DNA from: Flavobacterium sp.
Lineage (GTDB): Bacteria; Bacteroidota; Bacteroidia; Flavobacteriales; Flavobacteriaceae
DNA length: 58,014 nt
Assembly (NCBI RefSeq): GCF_013823965.1
Contig: NZ_PNNA01000020.1
Span: 1-58,014, forward strand
Reading direction: 5' to 3'
Numbering within the stretch: the stretch's first letter is position 1; every line of letters begins with the position of its first letter. A program made the translations under genes and the position numbers. The notes under the pieces are model-generated. The model did not search any database. It was given only the letters and a program-made list of their open reading frames with translations, and was not told the DNA's origin. Positions 8,739 to 17,926 of this stretch are shown here, piece by piece.

Positions 8739-10019
8739 TTACTTGATTACGTAATTATCAGGTATAACGGCTCCTTTTTTGACAACGACGATTCCTTCTT
8801 TGATGGTGTACAATTCATTTGTACGATTTTCCAAATGTTTGCCGCCATTGATGTAAACATCGTTTCCGATGCGGGAATTTTTATCAATAATGGCATTGTT
8901 TATAAAGCACCTTTCGCCAATTCCTACCAGTTTTTTATTGTTTTTGATGTCTTCGTTCATTTCGTCAATGCTTTGGTAGAAATCATTACCCATAACATAA
9001 GTATTTTGGATAGTTGTATCCTCGCCAATTCTGGCACGAATCCCAATTACGGAACGCATAATTTCCTTGGCATTGATGATACATCCTTCGGAAATCAATG
9101 ATTTATCAATATGTGTTTTTTTGAACTTTGTAGGAGGCAACAAACGCGGACGAGTCACTATTTTATTGTCATCGTCAAATAAATTAAATTTAGGCACGTC
9201 ATCTGTCAAGCCAATATTAGCTTCAAAAAAGGAATCGATATTACCAATATCTGTCCAATAACCTTCGTATTGGAAGCTAAATATTTTTTTGTTTCCAACG
9301 GCTTGCGGGATTATTTCTTTTCCAAAATCTTGCGTGCTAGATTCTGCCATAACATCTAACAAGAATTTTCTATTGAAGACATAAATTCCCATTGATGCCA
9401 AATAGTGTTTGCCTTCACTTTTCATTTGATCGCTAACATCAGATGTCCAGTCCGGCAATAGTTCTTTAGCCGGTTTTTCGATGAAAGCTTCGATAAAATT
9501 TTCGGAATTCGTTTTTAAAATTCCAAATTCAGGTGCGTCTTTTGCATTTACGGGCAATGTTGCGATAGAGATATCGGCTTCGTTTTTTATATGTTCTTCA
9601 ATCATTTCGTTCAAATCCATTTGATACAATTGGTCACCCGAAAGAATCATGGCATAATCAAAATCATGATTTAAAAAATGAGGCATGCATTGTCTCACCG
9701 CATCAGCTGTTCCTTGAAACCATCTTGTGTTGTCGGGGGTTTGTTCGGCAGCCAATATATCTACAAAAGCATGACTAAAAATACTGAAATGGTACGTATT
9801 CTTGATGTGGGCATTCAAAGAAGCCGAATTGAATTGTGTTAATACAAATATTCTATAAATATCCGAATTCATGCAGTTTGAAATTGGAATATCAACCAAT
9901 CTATATTTTCCTCCAATGGGAACTGCAGGTTTTGAACGTGACTCTGTCAATGGATATAATCGGGAGCCTTGGCCTCCTCCGAGAATAATAGCGATTACAT
10001 TTTTCTTTTTAGGTTTCAT
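8739..10019 (-). CDS. glgC: Glucose-1-phosphate adenylyltransferase (ADP-glucose pyrophosphorylase)
   Basis: This enzyme makes ADP-glucose from ATP and glucose-1-phosphate, the committed step of classical glycogen synthesis. The nucleotidyltransferase signature GGGQGSRL (14-21) is followed by KPAVPIGG (30-37). Other conserved blocks are ILSGDQLY and FIEKP, and the C terminus is a left-handed beta-helix of hexapeptide repeats. The length of 426 aa is normal. Its start overlaps the end of glgA by 11 bases, so the two are translated as a pair. Confidence 0.96.
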   Translation of the reverse strand: MKPKKKNVIAIILGGGQGSRLYPLTESRSKPAVPIGGKYRLVDIPISNCMNSDIYRIFVLTQFNSASLNAHIKNTYHFSIFSHAFVDILAAEQTPDNTRWFQGTADAVRQCMPHFLNHDFDYAMILSGDQLYQMDLNEMIEEHIKNEADISIATLPVNAKDAPEFGILKTNSENFIEAFIEKPAKELLPDWTSDVSDQMKSEGKHYLASMGIYVFNRKFLLDVMAESSTQDFGKEIIPQAVGNKKIFSFQYEGYWTDIGNIDSFFEANIGLTDDVPKFNLFDDDNKIVTRPRLLPPTKFKKTHIDKSLISEGCIINAKEIMRSVIGIRARIGEDTTIQNTYVMGNDFYQSIDEMNEDIKNNKKLVGIGERCFINNAIIDKNSRIGNDVYINGGKHLENRTNELYTIKEGIVVVKKGAVIPDNYVIK

Positions 10020-11436
10020 TTTGATTAATTATTAGATTGTACGTTTCAATATATTCTTGACAAACACTTTCCCAGGAATGGTCAATACTCATTCCTGATT
10101 TTTGTATATCGTTTATTTTTTTCTTGTCTTTATATAAATTTACTGCCCTTTGAATCGAATAACATACATCAACCACTGTGGCTTGATCGTGACATATTCC
10201 GTTCCCGTTGTCACCAAAATCGATTACCGTGTCTTTTAAACCTCCAGTTCTTCGCACAATGGGAATGGTTCCGTAACGCAAAGCATACATTTGGTTCAAA
10301 CCACAAGGTTCCACTCTTGAAGGCATTAACAAAAAATCGGAACCTGCATAAATTTGATGGGCCAACTCTTCGCTGTAGCCAATAAAAACGTTGTAATTGC
10401 CATTGAAACTCGTCAATAAATGTTTCAATTGGTTTTCTATTTCCGTGTTTCCAGAACCTAAAACTAGAATATTAATTTCCTTGAAATTTTCGGATAAAGC
10501 CAGTGCAGCTGCATGAGGCATCAAATTGGCGCCTTTTTCTTCCAATAATCTTCCTATGAAACTAAAAAGTGGTTTCGTTGGATCTAAATCAAATTGGCGG
10601 CACAATTTTTCTTTATTATCCTGTTTTCCTTTTTTGAAATTTTTGATGGAATAATTCTTGGCCAACATTATGTCCGTCTCTGGATTCCAAACTTCCATGT
10701 CTATGCCGTTCAAAATTCCTTTGGACTTGTATCTGACAAGATTGAACAGCGGTTCCAATCCATAAGCCGAATAATTTATTTCATTCAAATAATTTGGAGA
10801 AACCGTAGTCACTGCCGATGCGCATTTTATGGCTGTTGCCAAGGAATTAATCCTGTTGCCCCATTCTAAGTAGGTTGCTTTCGATAAATCAAATTCTGGC
10901 AAATAGAACAATTTATCAAATCCAAATTGCCCTTGATAAATGGAGTTGTGGATGGTAATCACCGTTGGCACGTCATGCAACTTCAAATACTTGTAGCAAT
11001 AAAACATCATAAACGGAATCAATCCTGTATGATGATCGTGGCAATTGATGACGTCTGGAACATTGTTTCTGGTCATTAACCAATCTAATGTGGCGATCTG
11101 GAAAGACAAAAATCGTTCAACGTCATCTTCGTAACCGTAAATTTCTTCTCTATCGAAAAGATCTGGAATTTGTACCAAATATAATTCATATCCCAGCTGG
11201 TCTTCTTTTTCCTTTAGAACGTTGAAAGGGAAATTAAAATTCCCCAATTTTGCAAAACCCGAATGAACACAATTGAATTCATTTTCTTTTACAAACTTGG
11301 TTTCATAATGAGGAAGGACAACACGCACAAGGTGATTCGCTTTATTTTGATACTTTGGAAGAGCTCCCACGACATCGGCCAATCCGCCTACTTTTGCTAC
11401 TGGATAGCACTCTGCGCCTATATGAAATATTTCCAT
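10009..11436 (-). CDS. glgA: Glycogen synthase, ADP-glucose type (GT5)
   Basis: GlgA adds glucose from ADP-glucose to a growing alpha-1,4 glucan. The N-terminal KVGGLADVVGALPK starts with K15, the ADP-glucose-binding lysine of the family. The C-terminal Rossmann domain has the retaining-transferase block PSRVEPCGLNQMYAL and then RRTGGLKDTV. At 475 aa it is full length. It is the first gene of the minus-strand glucan locus. The 183-bp gap to the divergent hydrolase gene should hold the operon promoter, but I saw no clean TAnnTTTG box there on the minus strand. Confidence 0.96.
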   Translation of the reverse strand: MEIFHIGAECYPVAKVGGLADVVGALPKYQNKANHLVRVVLPHYETKFVKENEFNCVHSGFAKLGNFNFPFNVLKEKEDQLGYELYLVQIPDLFDREEIYGYEDDVERFLSFQIATLDWLMTRNNVPDVINCHDHHTGLIPFMMFYCYKYLKLHDVPTVITIHNSIYQGQFGFDKLFYLPEFDLSKATYLEWGNRINSLATAIKCASAVTTVSPNYLNEINYSAYGLEPLFNLVRYKSKGILNGIDMEVWNPETDIMLAKNYSIKNFKKGKQDNKEKLCRQFDLDPTKPLFSFIGRLLEEKGANLMPHAAALALSENFKEINILVLGSGNTEIENQLKHLLTSFNGNYNVFIGYSEELAHQIYAGSDFLLMPSRVEPCGLNQMYALRYGTIPIVRRTGGLKDTVIDFGDNGNGICHDQATVVDVCYSIQRAVNLYKDKKKINDIQKSGMSIDHSWESVCQEYIETYNLIINQNET

Positions 11437-11619
11437 CTGAGAAATTCTGTGTTTTCAATTCTTTTTAAAAAATACCATTGATCGTTATAGATTTGGTAGC
11501 AATGAATACAAGATTACGTGTAAATCCTAATTAATACTTTATAAATTATACTACATTTATCTTTTTCTAAATTTAGTAAAAAAAAGACAAAATAACAGCA
11601 TGATTGAAAATTTATTGAA

Positions 11620-12483
11620 ATGACAAAAAAAACTTCCAAACATACAGAATCATTGAAAATTCCTGAACTAATCTTACAAACTAGTAAATTTATCGCTTAT
11701 TTTTCGTCAAAACTAGTAACGCTATTTGCAGCAAAGTTGTTTACTTCTCCACTAAAACATAAAATTCCAAAAAGAGAATTGGAAATGGATTGTAAAAGCA
11801 TTCAAAAGCGAATAGAAATTCCTTCCATAAACAAAAAAGTGGTTTTGTACCAATATGGAAAAAGCAGCAAGAAAATTTTATTGGTACACGGATGGTCAGG
11901 ACGAGGAACACAACTATTTAAAATTGCCGATGAATTAGTAAAAGCGGGATATTCCACGATCAGTTTTGATGCACCAGCACATGGAAAATCACCCGGAAGG
12001 ACAACGATTATGTCTGAATTTGTTGCAACAATTTTAGAAATTGAGAAGCAGTTTGGGTCTTTTGATGCCGCTGTTGGCCATTCTTTGGGAGGAATGTCAT
12101 TGTTGAATGCCGTTAAAAAAGGATTTAAAATAAATCATCTTGCCATTATTGGTAGTGGTGATATTGTTCAAGATATTTTAGATGATTTTGTGGCAAAATT
12201 AGAATTAAAGCCAAATATAAGTTCTAAGTTACGGGAACATTTTGAAAAAAAATATGGACAGGAAATGGATAGTTATTCTGGTTACAAATCAGCTATGGAA
12301 ATTGACATTCCGGTTTTGGTAATACACGACAAAAATGATCCCGAAGTTGCCGTGACTGCGGGAATCAACATTTACAATCACCTTAAAAACGGTACTTTAT
12401 ATTTAACAGAAGGTCTTGGACATCGTAAAATCCTTGGTGATCCTGTAGTGATTGATAAAGTAGTTCAGTTTGTAAAAAAGTAA
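11620..12483 (+). CDS. Alpha/beta-fold hydrolase
   Basis: This 287-aa cytoplasmic serine hydrolase has unknown substrate. The oxyanion region is VHGWSG (89-94). The nucleophile elbow GHSLGG places S155, the acid is D237 or D240 in HDKNDPEV, and the base is H268 in GLGHRK. These make a complete canonical triad. The N-terminal 50 residues contain a hydrophobic helix that could touch the membrane. It is divergent from glgA and its stop lies four bases from that of the convergent amidase gene. Nothing links it firmly to glycogen. Confidence 0.85.
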   Translation: MTKKTSKHTESLKIPELILQTSKFIAYFSSKLVTLFAAKLFTSPLKHKIPKRELEMDCKSIQKRIEIPSINKKVVLYQYGKSSKKILLVHGWSGRGTQLFKIADELVKAGYSTISFDAPAHGKSPGRTTIMSEFVATILEIEKQFGSFDAAVGHSLGGMSLLNAVKKGFKINHLAIIGSGDIVQDILDDFVAKLELKPNISSKLREHFEKKYGQEMDSYSGYKSAMEIDIPVLVIHDKNDPEVAVTAGINIYNHLKNGTLYLTEGLGHRKILGDPVVIDKVVQFVKK

Positions 12484-12487
12484 GGAA

Positions 12488-14107
12488 TTACAAAAATGAT
12501 TTTTTAAATTCTGGTTTAACCCTATTTTTAGAAGCTTGTTCATATGCATATGCAATTCCTATCAGTTTAGGCTCGCTGTAAGATGTTCCAAAAAAGGATA
12601 AGCCAACAGGTAAATCGTACACTTTTCCGCCTGGAACCGTGATGTGAGGATATCCACTAGCTGCTGCTGGCATCGTCAAGGAATAACCCCAACGATCCCC
12701 ATAAATCATGTCAATACTACATGCTGGTCCCATTGTAATCCCACAAATTGCGTCAAGTTTATTTTCAAGAAAAACAGCATCTAAAATTTTTTTACTGCCG
12801 GTATGACTCTTGATTAATGCTTCAGTGTATTTTTTATCATTCAATCCCGATTTTAAGTTCGAAGTTTCCAATATTTCCTGCTTAAAAAATGGCATGGCTT
12901 TGTCTTCATTGGCCAAATTAAAATCAATCACTTCTTTTAAAGATTTGACTTTGGCATTGGCAGTAGACAAATAATGATTTAATCCATCTTTAAATTCGTA
13001 TTGCAAAACTTCATATTCAGCATCACCTAATGCATTTATTTGATCCATATAGTCAATTTCAATAATCGTGGCTCCTTTTTGTTTGAGAAGATTAACCGCA
13101 TTTTTTAAAAGAGCATTTAGGAATTGATTCGTTCCTTGCGGTTTTTTTTCTATTCCAATGCGTTTCCCTTTTAAAGCATTCAAATCTAAAAATTGGGTGT
13201 AATTATGAAAGCTTTTTCCCTTACTTTCATTTGTAATCCAATCTTTATCGTCTATTCCGGAAAGAATACCCAACAAAATTGCTGCATCTTCAACGGTTCT
13301 TGTCATCGGGCCAGCAGTGTCTTGAGTTTTTGAAATGGGAATAATGCCTGAACGACTTATCAAGCCGACAGTTGGTTTAATTCCAACTGCACCATTTACC
13401 GAAGCCGGACATACTATTGAACCATCTGTTTCTGTTCCAACAGCAATCACACAAAGATTGGCCGAAACGGCAACACCAGACCCAGCACTGGAACCACAAG
13501 GGTTATGATCTAAAAAGTAAGGATTTTTGGTTTGCCCACCACGACTGCTCCAGCCGGAAGATGATTGCGTGGAACGAAAATTGGCCCATTCACTTAAATT
13601 AGTTTTTCCAATAATTATTGCTCCTGCTTCACGTAATTTTTTGACAACAAAAGCATCTGTGGAAGCTATATTTCCAACCATTGCCAATGAGCCGGCAGTA
13701 GTTTGCATTTTATCGGCCGTATCAATGTTGTCTTTTATTACAACAGGGATTCCATGTAATGCACCTCTTGTTTTTCCTTGGCTTCTCTCTATGTCCATTT
13801 CTTTTGCAATATCAAGAGCATCAGGATTTGTTTCAATAATTGCATTTAATTTAAAACTGTTTTTATCAATATCATTAATTCGTTTTAAATATAGCTCTAC
13901 TAATTGTTGGGAAGAATATTTCCCGGAAGCCAACTTTTCTTGTAAACTACTGATTGTTTCTTCATCAAGTTCAAATGCTAATGTTGCATCAGAATCTAAA
14001 GTTTCTTCTTCAATATTTTTTTGGCTATTGTTGCAACCTTCAATAAAAAGAGTGGTCAAACCCACTGTTGCTAAAGTTGTACCGGTTAAAAAATCCCTTC
14101 TTTTCAT
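12488..14107 (-). CDS. Amidase-signature-family protein, Tat-type lipoprotein
   Basis: This 539-aa amidase hydrolyses a carboxamide bond; its substrate is unknown. The Ser-Ser-Lys triad is visible: K125 in VVIKDN, S206/S207 in CGSSAGS, and nucleophile S230 in GTETDGSIVCPAS. The N terminus has a twin-arginine motif (RRDFL, 3-7), a hydrophobic stretch and a lipobox ending at C25 (IEGC). It is therefore probably exported folded and lipid-anchored. Paralogues include the GatA subunit, but the export signal and lack of GatB/GatC neighbours argue against a tRNA role. Confidence 0.9.
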   Translation of the reverse strand: MKRRDFLTGTTLATVGLTTLFIEGCNNSQKNIEEETLDSDATLAFELDEETISSLQEKLASGKYSSQQLVELYLKRINDIDKNSFKLNAIIETNPDALDIAKEMDIERSQGKTRGALHGIPVVIKDNIDTADKMQTTAGSLAMVGNIASTDAFVVKKLREAGAIIIGKTNLSEWANFRSTQSSSGWSSRGGQTKNPYFLDHNPCGSSAGSGVAVSANLCVIAVGTETDGSIVCPASVNGAVGIKPTVGLISRSGIIPISKTQDTAGPMTRTVEDAAILLGILSGIDDKDWITNESKGKSFHNYTQFLDLNALKGKRIGIEKKPQGTNQFLNALLKNAVNLLKQKGATIIEIDYMDQINALGDAEYEVLQYEFKDGLNHYLSTANAKVKSLKEVIDFNLANEDKAMPFFKQEILETSNLKSGLNDKKYTEALIKSHTGSKKILDAVFLENKLDAICGITMGPACSIDMIYGDRWGYSLTMPAAASGYPHITVPGGKVYDLPVGLSFFGTSYSEPKLIGIAYAYEQASKNRVKPEFKKSFL

Positions 14108-14236
14108 AACTGTATTTTTATCTAAAGTTTAAAACTGATATTTATTTTTTTATAAATATATAATTTTTTTTAAATTATGAATGGAATTGATTCTATGTTT
14201 GTCTTTATTTCAATTAATTCTAAAGATTATTGTTTT

Positions 14237-15454
14237 TTAACGTGCCTGATATTGCTTCAAAACTTCCAACTCAACCATACATTCCTTCATCATTTGATAA
14301 GTACGTTCAATATTGTTGTCCAGCCCAATCGAAAACCGAATCAATCCATCTGTCAAGCCCATTGTAGCCTGTTCTTCAATAGGGATTTCACTAGAAGTGG
14401 AAGTTCCCGGAGCACTGAACAAGGTTTTGTAGAATCCTAAACTTACGGCCAAATAACCCAATTTTCGACTTTGCATCAATTCCATTACTGCATTGGCTTT
14501 GTCCAATGTACCAACATCCAATGTCATCATTCCGCCAAAACCATATTCAGGATTAATCATCGAGGCATACAATTTATGGCCGGAATGACTTTTCAAACCG
14601 GGATAAACCACTTTTAATCCGTCTTTTTCAAAACGTTCAGCCAGATACATCGCATTATGGCTGTGTTGTTTCATTCGGATGTGTAAAGTTCTCAAATTTT
14701 TCATCACGCTAGCTGAACGCAAACTATCCATTGTTGGGCCAAGAAGCATACTGGCTCCATTGTTTACATTCTTCAAACTATCGATAAATTCCCGTGATGC
14801 ACAAGTCACGCCACCCAGCGTATCGCTGCTTCCGTTAATGTATTTTGTCAAACTGTGAATGACAATATCCGCACCCAATTTTGCTGGTGAAACCGATAAA
14901 GGTGAAAAAGTATTGTCGACAACCAATTTGATATGGTGTCTTTTTGCAATTTTTGCCAAGCTCGCAATATCAGCTATTTCGAGCAAAGGATTGCTCACGG
15001 TTTCGCAGTACAAAACCTTGGTATTTGCTGTGATAGCCGCTTCCACTTTGTCCATTTTTGTGATGTCGACAAAGGTAGTTTTGATGCCTAACCTTGGACT
15101 GAAATTCTTCAAAAAAGCATAGGTTCCACCATAAATTGTTCGGCTGGAAACAATATGATCTCCAGAACCGCATAGTTGCAAAAGGGTAGGCGTTATCGCT
15201 CCCATTCCTGAAGCGGCAACATTGGCGGCTTCGGTGCCTTCCATTGCGGCCAATGCTTGGCCCAAATACAAATTACTGGGTGAGGAATGTCGCGAATACA
15301 AATAACAACCATCGGCATTGCCTTCAAAAGTATCGAACATTGTTTTTGCAGAAAGAAAGGTGTAAGTAGAACTGTCTGAAATGGAAGGATTTACGCCTCC
15401 AAATTCTCCAAAATATTGTAAATCTTGAATGTTGTCTGCGGGATTAAATTTCAT
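14237..15454 (-). CDS. Cys/Met-metabolism PLP-dependent enzyme (gamma-lyase/gamma-synthase type)
   Basis: This fold-type I PLP enzyme belongs to the cystathionine gamma-synthase, cystathionine gamma-lyase and methionine gamma-lyase superfamily. K204 in SLTKYING forms the Schiff base, D180 in VVDNTF contacts the pyridine nitrogen, and YSR (53-55) binds phosphate. The ATG at 15454 gives 405 aa; upstream residues of the longer frame look non-coding. Where Pseudomonas methionine gamma-lyase has its active-site Cys (YGCT), this protein has Gly (YGGT). Classical MGL activity is therefore not assured. The divergent Lrp-family regulator suggests amino-acid-responsive control. Confidence 0.88.
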   Translation of the reverse strand: MKFNPADNIQDLQYFGEFGGVNPSISDSSTYTFLSAKTMFDTFEGNADGCYLYSRHSSPSNLYLGQALAAMEGTEAANVAASGMGAITPTLLQLCGSGDHIVSSRTIYGGTYAFLKNFSPRLGIKTTFVDITKMDKVEAAITANTKVLYCETVSNPLLEIADIASLAKIAKRHHIKLVVDNTFSPLSVSPAKLGADIVIHSLTKYINGSSDTLGGVTCASREFIDSLKNVNNGASMLLGPTMDSLRSASVMKNLRTLHIRMKQHSHNAMYLAERFEKDGLKVVYPGLKSHSGHKLYASMINPEYGFGGMMTLDVGTLDKANAVMELMQSRKLGYLAVSLGFYKTLFSAPGTSTSSEIPIEEQATMGLTDGLIRFSIGLDNNIERTYQMMKECMVELEVLKQYQAR

Positions 15455-15632
15455 TGCGGTTAGTTTTAGCGTTTGTATTTCAAAGTTCTGAACATTTAGA
15501 ATCAAAATCAATGCTTGTGTGTTTATTTAGATTTAAAATCTAAAATAGTTTATTTTATTAAATTTATTTTCTAATTTAGCTCGTCTTATTATATAACTTT
15601 AGTTTTTATCACAAACCTTAAACCTCGAACAA

Positions 15633-16091
15633 ATGACTTTGGATGCCATTGACAAAAAACTGCTTTTTCTGTTACAAAACGATTGTAAAAAAACAACCAA
15701 AGAGTTATCGTTAAAACTGGATCTTTCGGTAACGGCAGTGTATGAACGCATCAAGAAACTCGAAAGGGAGGGTATTATTGATAAATACGTTGTCTTGGTA
15801 AATCGTTCGAAAGTCGAAAAAGGATTCGTGGTTTTTTGTCATATCAAACTCATTCAGCACACGAAAGAATTTTTGACCAAGTTTGAAAACGAAGTTGTCA
15901 AACTCAAAGAAGTACTGGAATGTCATCACGTGAGTGGCGATTACGATTATATCCTGAAAATTTTGGTTAAAGATATGGAAGCCTATCGAGAATTTTTGGT
16001 CACAAAACTCACTACTTTGGAGCATATTGGAAGCACACACAGTACTTTTATGATTAGCGAAGTAAAAAACACAACGGTAATTGAAATATAG
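15633..16091 (+). CDS. Lrp/AsnC-family transcriptional regulator
   Basis: This 152-aa protein has an N-terminal winged helix (about 1-60; LSLKLDLSVTAVYERIKKL looks like the recognition region) and a C-terminal RAM/AsnC ligand-binding domain. These regulators usually sense an amino acid and often control a divergent neighbour. Here that is the Cys/Met PLP enzyme, and the shared 178-bp gap is very AT-rich, as Lrp-type operators tend to be. The effector is unknown. Confidence 0.92.
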   Translation: MTLDAIDKKLLFLLQNDCKKTTKELSLKLDLSVTAVYERIKKLEREGIIDKYVVLVNRSKVEKGFVVFCHIKLIQHTKEFLTKFENEVVKLKEVLECHHVSGDYDYILKILVKDMEAYREFLVTKLTTLEHIGSTHSTFMISEVKNTTVIEI

Positions 16092-16166
16092 AATTTGATA
16101 ACTAAAAAGAAATAGTTCGTTACGAAATCTTTAAAATTTTAACTTTAACTTCAGATAAAAAAGACT

Positions 16167-16174
16167 TAATTTTG
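16167..16174 (+). promoter_or_regulatory. -7 box of the lpdA promoter
   Basis: TAATTTTG matches the Bacteroidetes -7 consensus TAnnTTTG and ends 27 bases upstream of the lpdA ATG, implying a leader of roughly 20 nt. A TTG -33 element is not evident. Confidence 0.45.
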
Positions 16175-16201
16175 CACAACTAAAAATAAAAAACACAAAC
16201 T

Positions 16202-17605
16202 ATGAGTTCATTTGACGTAGTCATTATAGGTTCTGGCCCAGGAGGATATGTTTCGGCAATTCGATGTGCGCAACTAGGTTTCAAAACTGCCATTATAGAA
16301 AAATATTCCACTCTTGGAGGCACATGTCTCAATGTAGGCTGTATTCCGTCAAAAGCATTGTTGGCATCTTCACATCATTTCAGTGAAATTAAACATTTTG
16401 CTGATCACGGAATCGAGGTTTCTGGCGAAGTAAAAGTGAATTTGGAAAAAATGATTGCCCGTAAGCAAGCCGTTGTGGACCAAACTTCTGGTGGCGTGAA
16501 ATTCTTGATGGACAAAAATAAAATCACGGTTCTTGAAGGCACGGGTTCATTTGTAGACGCTACCCACGTGGCTGTTGCCAAAGCCGATGGAACTTCGGAA
16601 ACTATTGAAGCCAAAAATATTATTATTGCAACAGGTTCTAAACCATCTTCGTTGCCATTTATAAAAATCGATAAAGAAAGAATCATCACTTCAACCGAAG
16701 CATTGAAATTGAAAGAAGTTCCCAAACATCTTGTAATTATTGGTGGTGGCGTTATCGGAATCGAATTAGGTCAAGTTTATTTGCGATTAGGAGCACAAGT
16801 TTCCGTAGTGGAATTTATGGACAGAATTATTCCAGGAATGGATGCTTCCTTGTCCAAAGAATTGACCAAAGTCTTGAAAAAACAAGGAATGAAATTCTAC
16901 GTTTCCCACAAAGTGAAATCTGTGGAAAGAAAAGGCGACAATGTAACAGTTCAAGCTGAAAATGCAAAAGGTGAAATCATCACTTTGGAAGGTGATTATT
17001 CATTGGTTTCCGTTGGTCGTCGTCCTTATACTGATGGTTTGAATGCAGATAAAGCAGGCGTTAAAATTACGGATAGAGGACAAGTGGAGGTAAACGATCA
17101 TTTACAAACCAATGTTCCCAATATTTACGCTATTGGCGACGTAGTTCGTGGCGCAATGTTGGCACACAAAGCCGAAGAAGAAGGAGCAATGGTTGCCGAA
17201 ATCTTGGCGGGACAAAAACCACACATCAACTACAACTTAATTCCGGGAGTAGTTTACACTTGGCCAGAAGTAGCTGCTGTTGGACAAACCGAAGAGCAAT
17301 TAAAAGCGTCTGGAGTGGATTTCAAATCAGGAAGTTTTCCTTTCAAAGCATTGGGAAGAGCAAGAGCCGGTGGAGATTTAGACGGATTCGTAAAAATCCA
17401 TGCCGATGCCAAAACGGATGAAGTTCTAGGTGTTCACATGATTGGTGCTCGTTGCGCTGATTTAATTGCAGAAGCAGTAACAGCAATGGAATTCAAAGCA
17501 TCGGCCGAAGATATTTCAAGAATGAGTCACGCACATCCAACATTTGCGGAAGCAATAAAAGAAGCGGCATTGGCGGCAACTGACAATAGAGCGTTGCACG
17601 TATAA
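16202..17605 (+). CDS. lpdA: Dihydrolipoyl dehydrogenase (E3)
   Basis: This flavoprotein re-oxidises dihydrolipoamide of 2-oxoacid dehydrogenase and glycine-cleavage complexes, reducing NAD+. GSGPGG near the N terminus binds FAD. The redox disulfide is C42-C47 in GGTCLNVGCIPSKAL. The second nucleotide-binding motif is IGGGVIGIELG. The catalytic His-Glu dyad is H445/E450 in HPTFAE. At 467 aa it is standard length. No E1/E2 genes are adjacent, and it has its own promoter box and terminator, so it is probably a single-gene unit. Confidence 0.97.
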   Translation: MSSFDVVIIGSGPGGYVSAIRCAQLGFKTAIIEKYSTLGGTCLNVGCIPSKALLASSHHFSEIKHFADHGIEVSGEVKVNLEKMIARKQAVVDQTSGGVKFLMDKNKITVLEGTGSFVDATHVAVAKADGTSETIEAKNIIIATGSKPSSLPFIKIDKERIITSTEALKLKEVPKHLVIIGGGVIGIELGQVYLRLGAQVSVVEFMDRIIPGMDASLSKELTKVLKKQGMKFYVSHKVKSVERKGDNVTVQAENAKGEIITLEGDYSLVSVGRRPYTDGLNADKAGVKITDRGQVEVNDHLQTNVPNIYAIGDVVRGAMLAHKAEEEGAMVAEILAGQKPHINYNLIPGVVYTWPEVAAVGQTEEQLKASGVDFKSGSFPFKALGRARAGGDLDGFVKIHADAKTDEVLGVHMIGARCADLIAEAVTAMEFKASAEDISRMSHAHPTFAEAIKEAALAATDNRALHV

Positions 17606-17627
17606 TTAAAAAAATAATTCAAATTAC

Positions 17628-17664
17628 AACCCGACAAGTTTCAAAAACCTGTCGGGTTTCTTTT
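17628..17664 (+). terminator. Intrinsic terminator of lpdA
   Basis: AACCCGACA pairs with TGTCGGGTT around a 13-nt loop, followed by TTCTTTT. It begins 22 bases after the lpdA stop codon and is a standard intrinsic terminator. Confidence 0.85.
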
Positions 17665-17895
17665 AATTAGTTCAATTTATTTTGTAACAAAAAGTCCTTT
17701 GTAATTTTTCTAATGACTGAAAATCAGGAACAAATTCCCGAAAGACATAAATAGTTCGATTGGAATTTCTTAAGGAGCCAGAAAGGAATTGATGAATAAA
17801 ATGTTTATCGTGGCCAGTAGAATCAAGAGATTGGCAAAGGTTACATAAGGACCTGTGACTATTAATTTAACAAAAAAATTAAAATAAATTTGTCG
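17665..17895. other. Gene-free stretch between lpdA and pabB
   Basis: I see no convincing gene here. A minus-strand frame ending at 17770 encodes a hydrophobic 28-30-residue tail without a usable start, so it may be the decayed end of a lost membrane protein or chance. The pabB promoter box follows at 17896. Confidence 0.4.
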
Positions 17896-17903
17896 TAATT
17901 TTG
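17896..17903 (+). promoter_or_regulatory. -7 box of the pabB promoter
   Basis: TAATTTTG (TAnnTTTG consensus) ends 23 bases before the TTG at 17927. This spacing fits a short leader and supports that TTG as the start of pabB, since no ATG lies nearby in frame. No TTG -33 element is seen at the usual distance. Confidence 0.45.
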
Positions 17904-17926
17904 AATTTTTAAAACTTTTCAATTCT

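Noticed and set aside
13527..14132. 201-codon plus-strand open frame
   Set aside because: It is antisense to the amidase, whose triad and export signal are intact; the frame is a shadow.
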